NCBI RefSeq assembly: GCF_013358405.1
Contig: NZ_CP054836.1
Coordinates: 2,356,001 to 2,420,000, forward strand
DNA from: Oricola thermophila
GTDB lineage: Bacteria > Pseudomonadota > Alphaproteobacteria > Rhizobiales > Rhizobiaceae
Length of the DNA: 64,000 nucleotides
Direction of reading: 5' to 3'
Shown piece by piece: positions 43,374 through 51,148 of the stretch; position 1 is the first letter of the stretch; each line of letters starts with the position of its first letter. The position numbers and the translations under genes are program-made. Below the pieces are notes generated by a model. The model ran no database searches. It was given only the letters and a program-made list of their open reading frames with translations, and was not told where the DNA came from.

Positions 43374-44108
43374 CTAAGCCGACATAGCCTGCAGGTTCAG
43401 GTGTTTCTGATGGTAGAGCTTGTTGGCACGATTGAGATGATCACGCATCCGGTTCGCGGCAGCTTCGCTGTCACCCGCAGCAATGGCATCGAGGATGCTG
43501 CGATGCTCTTCGAGCGTCAGTTCCTCGTTACCCGGCATGCGGACGAAATCAACGTGGAAATGCGCGAGCCAATTGAACAAGGCCGCGCTTAGCGACTCGA
43601 ATATCGGGTTCCCGCTCATCTTCGCGATACGGCGATGAAATTCGCCATCCTGGCGCAAAAACCGGTCGGGTTCCGCCTTGAGGGCTGCCTGCTTTTCCAG
43701 AGCCTCCCTCAGGGCCGCAATGTCGGCTTCCGTCCGGTTGCGGGCAGCGGCGCTCGCCATCGCCGTCTCGAAGGCGACGCGAGCGCCCTTGAGATGCTCC
43801 ATCGTGGTCGTCGAATGGGCGAGCAAATGCTGCATGGATTGGGCCATCTGCCCTACGAGCGTTTCAATCGACGGCTCGGCCACCGTCGGACGCTCCCCCT
43901 GGCGCACGCGGACCATGCCCATCCATTGCAGGTTCTGCATGGCTTCGCGGATCGCAGGACGACCCACTTCGTAGAGGTTCATGAGTTCGCGTTCTGATGG
44001 CAGCGGATCTCCGGGTTTCAGCCCGTTGGCCTGAATATAGGAGATGATGCGATCGTGCACTTCATCCGCAAGCTTGCGGCGTCGAATCGGCACTGGTTGA
44101 CTTGTCAT
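43374..44108 (-). CDS. GntR family regulator, FadR/FCD type
   Basis: About 244 residues from the ATG at 44108; a longer frame to 44282 lacks a sensible N-terminus. The winged helix has LADEVHDRIISYIQANGLKP, GDPLPSERELMNLYEVGRPA and IREAMQNLQWMGMV. The FCD domain has FRRQDGEFHRRIAK-type DGEFHRRI and EEHRSILDAIAAGDSEAA with conserved His for metal. The start resembles NanR-like members (PIRRRKLADEVHDRI). NanR binds GGTATA repeats, and GGTATAC-containing sites lie upstream of the two importers at 37416 and 44422. It is divergent from the MalE-like importer at 44517. Confidence 0.9.
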   Translation of the reverse strand: MTSQPVPIRRRKLADEVHDRIISYIQANGLKPGDPLPSERELMNLYEVGRPAIREAMQNLQWMGMVRVRQGERPTVAEPSIETLVGQMAQSMQHLLAHSTTTMEHLKGARVAFETAMASAAARNRTEADIAALREALEKQAALKAEPDRFLRQDGEFHRRIAKMSGNPIFESLSAALFNWLAHFHVDFVRMPGNEELTLEEHRSILDAIAAGDSEAAANRMRDHLNRANKLYHQKHLNLQAMSA

Positions 44109-44516
44109 ATGTGTCCATTGCCACGGTCCTGCGGCTCGTGCAACTGGTTCCAGGCTCCTTTCATCCCCTCGAAATTCGCCAGCTATAGGGTGCACCCCCA
44201 AGCGAATCCGGTCGACTTTCGCTCCCCCGATGGAAGCCTCGACCGCCAGCAACTTACGCAGCGGAACACAATCTGCCGGCATCTCCTTTATGGAGCTGAA
44301 ATATCACGCGAATCTCCGCCGGCCACGGTTCGAGCATCATGAGAAACCGCCTGCCCTTTCCACGGCCACGACCCAAAACACCGCCGCGCGTGCGCATGAC
44401 GGGCGACCGCGACCAATTCAAGGTATACTTATCATACCTGTTGACAAAATGATCATCAGCCCGGATGGTTGAAAATACAAAATACCAAATGCACAGAACC
44501 TTGGGAGGGAATTGTG
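44109..44516. promoter_or_regulatory. Divergent region with GntR-type operator at 44422-44438
   Basis: 408 bases without a credible gene. GGTATACTTATCATACC (44422-44438, 5-bp arms GGTAT/ATACC) is followed by TTGACA at 44441-44446. The ribosome binding site GGGAGGGA for the binding-protein gene is near 44502-44509. The operator closely matches the site before importer 2. No clear -10 box was found. Confidence 0.6.
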
Positions 44517-45755
44517 ATGAGGGTTGCAAAACTGGTTGGCGGCTCGCTGGCGGGCTGCCTCGCGCTTGGAGGCGCGGCACTGGCTGAAGATCTTACGGTC
44601 TGGACGCTGAACTATTCTTCGGAAGCGCAGGTTGCTGCCCTTGATGCCGCAGAAGCGAAATTCGAGGAGCTGCATCCGGGTGTGAACGTCGAAATCGTCA
44701 AGCGCGGCACCGACGAGCACAAGACCGCGCTTCGCGTCGCCACCGGATCCGACACGGGGCCGGATGTCTACTTCATGTGGGCCGGCCTTGGTCTCGGCGG
44801 TGAATACGTCAAAGCAGGCCTCAGCCTCGACCTTACCGGGTATTATGAAAAATACGGCTGGAAGGATCGCGTTTCCACGCCCTCGCTCGCCTTCGTCGAG
44901 GCCTTCGGCCCGGGAATGCACGGCGCGCCGTACCGGTTTACCGGCGAGGCCATCTACTACAACAAGGGTCTCTACGAGAAGGCGGGCATCACCGAGGAGC
45001 CGAAGACCTACGAGGAACTCGTCGCCGCGGCGAAGAAGCTCAAGGAAGCCGGCATACCCGCATTCACCTTCGGCGGCACCGTCAACTGGCACGTAATGCG
45101 GCTGATGGACGTCCTGCTGGAGACAACCTGCGGCGTCGAGACCCATGACGCGCTGACCGGCATGGAAGCGGACTGGAGCACAACGCCCTGCGCCGCCGAG
45201 GCATTCCAGGAACTGAAGATGTGGTCCACGGAGTACATCCTCGCGCCGTTCATGGGCATCGACAACCGGCAGTCGACCAACCTGTTCCTCACCAACCGGG
45301 CAGCCATGATGCTGGAAGGCGACTGGCAGGTGAACGTCATCAAGGAAGGCGCGAATCTGGACGATTTCGCGGTCTATCCGTTCCCCACCGGCACAGACCG
45401 TCTCTACGGCTTCGCTGAATATCTCTACATCTCGAACAAGTCGAAGAACCCGGATCTGGCCGCGGAATTCCTCGACATGTTCAGCTCCACCGACTTCCAG
45501 AACCAGATCAAGGGTGCTTTCGGCGCGTTGTCGGTCAACAAGGAGGTGGAACTCGGCGACGACGTGCCCGAATTGTACAAGACGTGGAAGGAAATCTTCG
45601 CCAACGCAAAGGGCACCTTTGTCAATGGCGACCAGGCTTTCCCGCTTGACGTGACGACCGAGTATTTCCGCATCATCAACGAGGTTGCATCTGGCAACAT
45701 GGAGCCGCAAGCGGCCGCCGATGCGATGCAGGCTTTCATCAGCAAGCGCTCGTGA
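44517..45755 (+). CDS. Extracellular solute-binding protein, family 1 (MalE/UgpB-like)
   Basis: 412-residue periplasmic oligosaccharide-type binding protein. The signal peptide is MRVAKLVGGSLAGCLALGGA, cleavage after ALA. The mature protein begins EDLTVWTLNYSSEAQVAALD and has FEELHPGVNVEIVKRG and TDEHKTALRVATGSDTGPDV. Two cysteines (TTCGVETHD and STTPCAAEAF) may form a disulfide. GGGAGGGA precedes the ATG at 44517. It serves two MalF/MalG-like permeases and the UgpC-like ATPase downstream. Because a cytoplasmic glycosidase gene lies in the same operon, a short glycoside rather than a free sugar is the likely ligand. Confidence 0.93.
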   Translation: MRVAKLVGGSLAGCLALGGAALAEDLTVWTLNYSSEAQVAALDAAEAKFEELHPGVNVEIVKRGTDEHKTALRVATGSDTGPDVYFMWAGLGLGGEYVKAGLSLDLTGYYEKYGWKDRVSTPSLAFVEAFGPGMHGAPYRFTGEAIYYNKGLYEKAGITEEPKTYEELVAAAKKLKEAGIPAFTFGGTVNWHVMRLMDVLLETTCGVETHDALTGMEADWSTTPCAAEAFQELKMWSTEYILAPFMGIDNRQSTNLFLTNRAAMMLEGDWQVNVIKEGANLDDFAVYPFPTGTDRLYGFAEYLYISNKSKNPDLAAEFLDMFSSTDFQNQIKGAFGALSVNKEVELGDDVPELYKTWKEIFANAKGTFVNGDQAFPLDVTTEYFRIINEVASGNMEPQAAADAMQAFISKRS

Positions 45756-45780
45756 TGCGTGAATAAAGCTCGCGACAGCT

Positions 45781-45812
45781 ACGCCGCGGGACCTTTTTCG
45801 GCGGCGTCCCGC
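45781..45812 (+). repeat. Intercistronic inverted repeats after the binding-protein gene
   Basis: GCGGGAC (45786-45792) / GTCCCGC (45806-45812) and the alternative ACGCCGC (45781-45787) / GCGGCGT (45801-45807) share bases, so two competing hairpins are possible. They lie between the binding-protein stop and the permease start. Confidence 0.5.
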
Positions 45813-45829
45813 ACAAGGCGGGGCGTCCC

Positions 45830-46747
45830 GTGTTCCGGACTGACAGCATGTTCCACACTGCGTATCTGAAAACTCCCCGCGCCCAGGCCCTGATCCTGCT
45901 TGTGCCCGCTTTCGGCGCCTACACGGTATTCGCGATCTGGCCGATGATCGACGTCGTGATCCTGAGTTTCCAGCGTTGGAACGGGCTGTCTGCCGACCGC
46001 TTGTGGGTCGGGCTGGACAATTACCGTCACATCTTCACCCACGACCCGGTCTACTGGATCGCTTTCAACAACACCGTGATCTGGACCATCCTGTCGGTGA
46101 TCTTCCCCCCGTTTGTCGGACTGCTGCTCGCCCTGGGCCTGAACGAAAAGCTGTTCGCCCGCGGCACGATGCGCGCCATCTACTACCTGCCTGTCATCAT
46201 TGCCCCGATCGCCGTCGCCACGATGTGGCGCTGGATGTACGACCCGTTCTTCGGGCTCTTCAACCAGGTGATGACGAGCTTCGGCCTGCAGTCGTGGATT
46301 CAGGACTGGCTGGGCGATCGCGACGTCGCGCTCTATTCGATGTTCGTCGCCTTCACCTGGCAGAATGTCGGCTTCTCAATGGTGCTGTTCCTGGCCGGGC
46401 TACAGAACGTCGACCGTTCGCTCGTCGAGGCCGCGCGCATCGACGGCGCGGGCCGCTGGCAGGTGTTTCGCCATGTCACGCTGCCGGCGCTTCAGGTGAC
46501 AGTGACCATCGTCATCGTGCTGTCGACGATTTCCTCGCTGAAAGCATTCGACATCGTCTACGGGATGACCGGCGGCGGCCCGGCGCAATCGACGCAGATG
46601 CTGGCGCTGTGGGCGTTCACCCAGTCAATGCAGATCTTCGACTTCGGCCGCGGCTCGGCAATTTCCGTGACGCTGCTGCTCATCACCCTCGCAGTCGTCG
46701 TCCCCTACCTGCGCTGGTCGCAGAAGCGCGAGGAGGCAGCCCGGTGA
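45830..46747 (+). CDS. Sugar ABC transporter permease, MalF/LacF type
   Basis: About 300-305 residues with six membrane helices. The EAA loop, which docks the ATPase, is LVEAARIDGAGRWQVFRHVT followed by LPALQVTV. The N-terminus after either candidate start (GTG 45830 or ATG 45848) leads into TPRAQALILLVPAFGAYTVF, typical of the family. The GTG has AAGGCGGGG upstream, so it is kept here, but the ATG is possible. The stop overlaps the next permease start (GTGA). Confidence 0.92.
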   Translation: MFRTDSMFHTAYLKTPRAQALILLVPAFGAYTVFAIWPMIDVVILSFQRWNGLSADRLWVGLDNYRHIFTHDPVYWIAFNNTVIWTILSVIFPPFVGLLLALGLNEKLFARGTMRAIYYLPVIIAPIAVATMWRWMYDPFFGLFNQVMTSFGLQSWIQDWLGDRDVALYSMFVAFTWQNVGFSMVLFLAGLQNVDRSLVEAARIDGAGRWQVFRHVTLPALQVTVTIVIVLSTISSLKAFDIVYGMTGGGPAQSTQMLALWAFTQSMQIFDFGRGSAISVTLLLITLAVVVPYLRWSQKREEAAR

Positions 46748-47622
46748 CCGCATTGTCCGCTTCAACTGTCCGCGACGAGGAGAAGGTCGTGCGGCTGCGG
46801 CGCGACCCGCTGCTGATTGCGCTCTGGATTCTGCTCGCCGCAGTCGCGCTTGTCTGGATCGCGCCGTTCATCTTCATCACGTTCACGGCGCTCAAGACCG
46901 GCTCCGAGATCATGACCACCAACGCGTTCGCGCCGCCAAGCACGGTTGCCGTGGAGAATTTCTCCGGAGCATGGGTCAAGGGCAACTTCTCGACCACCTT
47001 CTTCAACAGCGTGATCATCACCGTGATCAAGGTGCCGCTCGGCCTGATGATATCGGCCATGGCTGCCTATGCACTGGCGCGCATCAAGCTGCGCTGGAAC
47101 AAGCTGCTCCTGGTTTTCGTCCTGTTCGGCGCCATGATCCCGTTCCAGGTCATGCTGGCGCCGCTCTTCACGCTGGTGAACTCGCTCGGCCTGATCGACA
47201 CCTATATCGGCATCATCCTCCCCTATCTTGCCTTCGGCGTTCCCTACCAGGTGTTCATTCTGCACGGCTTCTTCAATGCAATCCCCAAGGAACTGAGCGA
47301 GGCCGCGCTGATCGACGGGGCGTCGCATCTGACAACCTTCCGAAGGATATTCCTGCCCATCTCGCTGCCGGTTCTGGCCGCCTTGCTCATTCTCGATTTC
47401 GTGGCCACCTGGAACGAGTTCGCCATGGCGCTGGTCCTGCTTCAGGACAAGCACATGTGGACCCTTCCGCTGGGCCTGATGTCATTCCAGGGACAATTCT
47501 CCAACAATTACGGCCAGTTGAACGCGGCCATCGTCATGACGGTGATCCCTGCCGTCATCGTTTACCTGATCTTCCAACGCTACTTCGTTTCGGGCCTGAC
47601 ATCGGGCGCGATCAAAGGGTGA
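46744..47622 (+). CDS. Sugar ABC transporter permease, MalG/LacG type
   Basis: 292 residues from a GTG overlapping the previous stop; the longer open frame inside the upstream gene is a shadow. Six membrane helices. The EAA loop is LSEAALIDGASHLTTFRRIF, then LPISLPVLAALLIL, and the C-terminal segment ends YFVSGLTSGAIKG, as usual for MalG-like proteins. It forms the heterodimeric channel with the preceding permease. The glycosidase gene follows after 37 bp. Confidence 0.93.
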   Translation: MTALSASTVRDEEKVVRLRRDPLLIALWILLAAVALVWIAPFIFITFTALKTGSEIMTTNAFAPPSTVAVENFSGAWVKGNFSTTFFNSVIITVIKVPLGLMISAMAAYALARIKLRWNKLLLVFVLFGAMIPFQVMLAPLFTLVNSLGLIDTYIGIILPYLAFGVPYQVFILHGFFNAIPKELSEAALIDGASHLTTFRRIFLPISLPVLAALLILDFVATWNEFAMALVLLQDKHMWTLPLGLMSFQGQFSNNYGQLNAAIVMTVIPAVIVYLIFQRYFVSGLTSGAIKG

Positions 47623-47659
47623 CGGAAGGTCTCCAACCAGAAAGAAAGAAAGCCAGACC

Positions 47660-49189
47660 ATGACCAATTCGACCGTCGCCCTGTGGGACATATTCGAGTT
47701 TTCCGCCCAGGGCCCCTCGAATGGCAATCCCTTCGTGGATGTCTCCTTCAAGGCGGAGTTCATTTTCGGCAACCGCCGGGTATACGTCCCGGGTTTCTAT
47801 GATGGCGACGGAACCTATCGCCTGCGTTTCAGCCCCGACACTGAGGGCGAGTGGCGGTTCGTTACCTCGTCCAACGCTGCCGAACTCGACGGGCTGGAAG
47901 GAACGCTGACGGCCGGGCCGCCTCGCAAGGGCGTTCGCGGTCCGGTCCGGGTGCAAAACCGGCATCATTTCGCCTATGCCGACGGAACCCCCTACCTGCC
48001 GTTCGGAACCACCTGCTATGCGTGGACCCACCAGCCGGAAGCGATGCAGGACGAGACGCTCGCCACGCTGGCCAAGGCCGGGTTCAACAAGATCCGGATG
48101 GCGGTGTTTCCCAAGCACTATCCATACAACTCCAATCCCGCCCTGCATAACATCTACGAGAAGACCGGCGACGGCGAGGCGGACATGGATTTCGACCGTC
48201 CCAACCCGGTGGCGTTCAGGCATTTCGAGAACCAGATCGGCAAGCTGGCGGAGATGGGAATCGAGGCGGACATCATCCTGTTCCATCCCTATGACCGGTG
48301 GGGCTATGCGGACATGACGCCCGAGCAGGATTGCCGTTTCCTCGAATATATCGCGGCGCGGATTTCGGCCTACCGCAATGTCTGGTGGTCGCTTGCCAAC
48401 GAGTATGACTTCCTGCTCAACACCAAGCCGATGGAACTGTGGCACAAGTTCTGCCATGTGCTGGAAGAGAACGACCACATGCAGCACCTGCGCTCGATCC
48501 ATAACGGCAACCCGGCCAAGAACTACAACCACCGGCTGCCCTGGATCACCCATGTCTGCATCCAGCATTGGGACGTCAAGCAGACGCCGCTGTGGATCGA
48601 GGCCTATGACAAGCCGGTCATCAACGACGAGCCCGAATACGAGGGAAATCTCTACCAGAGCTGGGGCAACATCTCGGCCGAGGAACTGACGCACCGGTTC
48701 TGGACCACGACGATGCGCGGCGGCTACGCCGGTCACGGCGAGACCTACAACGATCCCGACGACCTGATCTGGTGGGCCAAGGGCGGCAAGCTGCACGGCG
48801 AAGCGTGGAAGCGGATCAAGTGGATGCGCGAACTGCTCGAAGAGGACGTGAAACACGGGCTGACGATGCTGGGCGACTACTACGCCTTTCCCTATAGCCG
48901 CATTTCGGCATGCCAGGATGGCGAGGACGGAACACGGTACTTCTATTTCGGCGAGCACCAGCCCGCACGCTGGGCCACGGGATTGCCGAATGATGGCGGT
49001 CAGTACGACGTCGACCTGATCGACACATGGAACATGACCATCGAGCCGGCGAAGATCGTGGACGCATACTACGTGCCGCCGACGCGCCACGGCAATGTCA
49101 CCAGGGGCGGGGGCGTGGAATCCGATTTCGCCGTTGAACTGCCCGGGCGGCCGCGACTGGCTCTCAGGGTTCGGCCCCGCAAGACATAG
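47660..49189 (+). CDS. Cytoplasmic DUF5060/DUF4038 glycoside hydrolase
   Basis: 509-residue enzyme without a signal peptide. Residues 1-95 form a beta-sandwich (DUF5060-like: VALWDIFEFSAQGPSNGNPF, VPGFYDGDGTYRLRFSPDTE). Residues 100-420 form a TIM barrel of DUF4038 type (FAYADGTPYLPFGTTCYAWT). Clan GH-A catalytic residues are visible: acid/base E248 in VWWSLANEYDF and nucleophile E324 or E326 in KPVINDEPEYEG. A C-terminal DUF5605-like sandwich closes the chain. Related DUF4038 enzymes include GH140 apiosidases, but most members are uncharacterised. The position between importer permeases and their ATPase implies hydrolysis of an imported glycoside inside the cell. Confidence 0.85.
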   Translation: MTNSTVALWDIFEFSAQGPSNGNPFVDVSFKAEFIFGNRRVYVPGFYDGDGTYRLRFSPDTEGEWRFVTSSNAAELDGLEGTLTAGPPRKGVRGPVRVQNRHHFAYADGTPYLPFGTTCYAWTHQPEAMQDETLATLAKAGFNKIRMAVFPKHYPYNSNPALHNIYEKTGDGEADMDFDRPNPVAFRHFENQIGKLAEMGIEADIILFHPYDRWGYADMTPEQDCRFLEYIAARISAYRNVWWSLANEYDFLLNTKPMELWHKFCHVLEENDHMQHLRSIHNGNPAKNYNHRLPWITHVCIQHWDVKQTPLWIEAYDKPVINDEPEYEGNLYQSWGNISAEELTHRFWTTTMRGGYAGHGETYNDPDDLIWWAKGGKLHGEAWKRIKWMRELLEEDVKHGLTMLGDYYAFPYSRISACQDGEDGTRYFYFGEHQPARWATGLPNDGGQYDVDLIDTWNMTIEPAKIVDAYYVPPTRHGNVTRGGGVESDFAVELPGRPRLALRVRPRKT

Positions 49190-49201
49190 AGGCTGCGTAG
49201 C

Positions 49202-50269
49202 ATGGCGACGGTCGAACTTTCAGCTGTTCGAAAATCCTACGGTGCCGCGGAAGTCATCCACGGCATCGACATCGACATCGAGGATGGCGAATTCGTCATC
49301 CTTGTCGGCCCGTCCGGCTGCGGCAAGTCCACCTTGCTTCGGATGATCGCCGGGCTCGAGGAAATCAACGCCGGAACGATCAGGATCGGCGAAAGGGTGG
49401 TCAACAACCTGACGCCGAAAGAGCGCAACATCGCGATGGTTTTCCAGAACTACGCGCTTTACCCGCAAATGACGGTGGCGCAGAATCTCGGCTTCTCTCT
49501 GGAGATTTCGGGGCTGGCCAAGGCCGACATCAAAACCAAGGTCGAGGACACCGCCGAGATACTGGGTCTGACGCCGCTATTGTCGCGCAAACCTTCGCAG
49601 TTGTCGGGCGGCCAGCGTCAGCGGGTCGCGATGGGCCGGGCGATCGTACGCGACCCCGATGTCTTTCTGTTCGACGAACCGCTGTCCAACCTCGATGCCA
49701 ACCTGCGCGTCCAGATGCGCGCGGAAATCAAGGCCCTGCACCAGCGGCTGGGCTCCACCATCGTCTATGTCACGCATGACCAGATCGAAGCGATGACGAT
49801 GGCGGACCGGATCGTCGTGCTGCGCGCCGGGGTGGTCGAACAGGTCGGCACACCGCTCGATCTCTACGAGCGGCCCGCGAATGTTTTCGTGGCAAGCTTT
49901 CTCGGATCGCCTTCGATGAACTTCCTGCACGGACGGCTTGCCAATGGAGGCGAACCGACCCTGATCCTGTCCGACGATTGCAGGCTGCGTCTGCATTCGA
50001 GCTTCAAGGCGAGACCCGGGGAGAAGGTCATCATGGGCATACGCCCGCAAGACATCGTCGAGGACCAGGAGAACGGCACGGCCGCAACCGTTCTCGTGGT
50101 CGAACCGACCGGCGCCGACACCCATGTGACCGTTGAATTGGCCGGCAATAGGCTGACCTGCGTGCTGCCGGCCCATTTCAACAAGGCTGTCGGCGACGAG
50201 ATCATGCTGTCGGCGGCGACGCCGAAAGCGCATTTCTTCGATGCCGACAGCCAGACCAGGCTCGATTGA
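49202..50269 (+). CDS. ABC transporter ATPase, UgpC/MsmX (MalK) type
   Basis: 355-residue MalK-like ATPase. Walker A GPSGCGKST (residues 38-46), Q-loop FQNYALYPQM, signature LSGGQRQRVAMGRA, Walker B VFLFDEPLSNLDA, switch histidine in VYVTHDQIEAMT. A TOBE-type regulatory domain follows from about residue 235 (FVASFLGSPSMNFLHGRLAN). It closes the operon of the importer begun at 44517 and converges with the SDR gene. Members of this group can serve several MalFG-type permeases, so other importers in the cell may share it. Confidence 0.95.
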   Translation: MATVELSAVRKSYGAAEVIHGIDIDIEDGEFVILVGPSGCGKSTLLRMIAGLEEINAGTIRIGERVVNNLTPKERNIAMVFQNYALYPQMTVAQNLGFSLEISGLAKADIKTKVEDTAEILGLTPLLSRKPSQLSGGQRQRVAMGRAIVRDPDVFLFDEPLSNLDANLRVQMRAEIKALHQRLGSTIVYVTHDQIEAMTMADRIVVLRAGVVEQVGTPLDLYERPANVFVASFLGSPSMNFLHGRLANGGEPTLILSDDCRLRLHSSFKARPGEKVIMGIRPQDIVEDQENGTAATVLVVEPTGADTHVTVELAGNRLTCVLPAHFNKAVGDEIMLSAATPKAHFFDADSQTRLD

Positions 50270-50338
50270 CGGTTTGGCCCCGCTTTGCGGGACCAGCACC
50301 ACGCCAGCGCGCGCGCCGGGGCGCGTCGCCGTGATGGC

Positions 50339-51148
50339 CTAGTCGCGCAGTTCGACCGTGAACTCGCCGTCAATCGGCCAGTTGATGCCCGCCGAGGCGC
50401 CGCCATCCACCCGGATGACCTGGCCGGTCAGGAAAGCAGCCGCGGGCGAAGCCAGGAAGATCGCCGCGCCGATCAGGTCTTCCACCGCGCCCATGCGGCC
50501 CATCGGGGTAACGGTCTTGTTCCAGGCCTGCAGGTTCGGATCGCTCCAGAGCTTCCCGGTCAGGTCGGTCAGGATGAACCCCGGCGCCACCTCGTTCACC
50601 CGCACACCGTGCCTGCCCCATTCGAGCGCCATGACACGGGTCATCGAGGACAGGGCGGACTTCGACATGCCGTAGGGAGCAACCTGGGCCAGCGACCCGT
50701 AGGTCGACAGGCTGCCGATATTGATCTGGCTGCCGCTGCCCTGCTTCACCATCTGCCTGCCGACCGTCTGCGCCATGAAGAACGCGCCGCGCAGATTGGT
50801 GTCGATGATGCGGTCGAAATCCTCCGGCGTGTAGTCCAGAGCGGGCATCCGCTTGTTGATGCCCGCGCAATTGACCAGCGTGTCGATGCGTCCGTGATCG
50901 GCGATGACGGCATCGACGCAGGCGGAAATCGCGTCCGTGTCGGCGACATCGCAGGGTTGGTACGTCATAGCGAAGGGCGCGGGCGTGACGGCATCGCAGG
51001 CCGCACGCAGCGTATCCTCGTTCCGGCCGGTGATGATGACCTTCGCCCCGCGGGACAGGAACGCTTTCGCGATGGCAAGCCCTATGCCCCTGCTGCCGCC
51101 TGAAACCAGAACCACGGTCCCCGATACATCGAAAAGCGCGTCCGTCAT
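50339..51148 (-). CDS. SDR family oxidoreductase (sugar or deoxy-sugar-acid dehydrogenase)
   Basis: 269-residue classical short-chain dehydrogenase. The cofactor site is VSGGSRGIGLAIAKAFLSRG near residue 14, NCAGIN follows, and the catalytic Ser-Tyr-Lys are in GSLSTYGSLAQVAPYGMSKS. The form resembles KduD/gluconate 5-dehydrogenase types. The ATG at 51148 overlaps the aldehyde dehydrogenase stop (ATGA); a longer open frame upstream is a shadow. As last gene of a Weimberg-type set it may oxidise a pentose such as D-xylose or L-arabinose to the lactone, although oxidation of an intermediate is equally possible. Confidence 0.9.
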   Translation of the reverse strand: MTDALFDVSGTVVLVSGGSRGIGLAIAKAFLSRGAKVIITGRNEDTLRAACDAVTPAPFAMTYQPCDVADTDAISACVDAVIADHGRIDTLVNCAGINKRMPALDYTPEDFDRIIDTNLRGAFFMAQTVGRQMVKQGSGSQINIGSLSTYGSLAQVAPYGMSKSALSSMTRVMALEWGRHGVRVNEVAPGFILTDLTGKLWSDPNLQAWNKTVTPMGRMGAVEDLIGAAIFLASPAAAFLTGQVIRVDGGASAGINWPIDGEFTVELRD

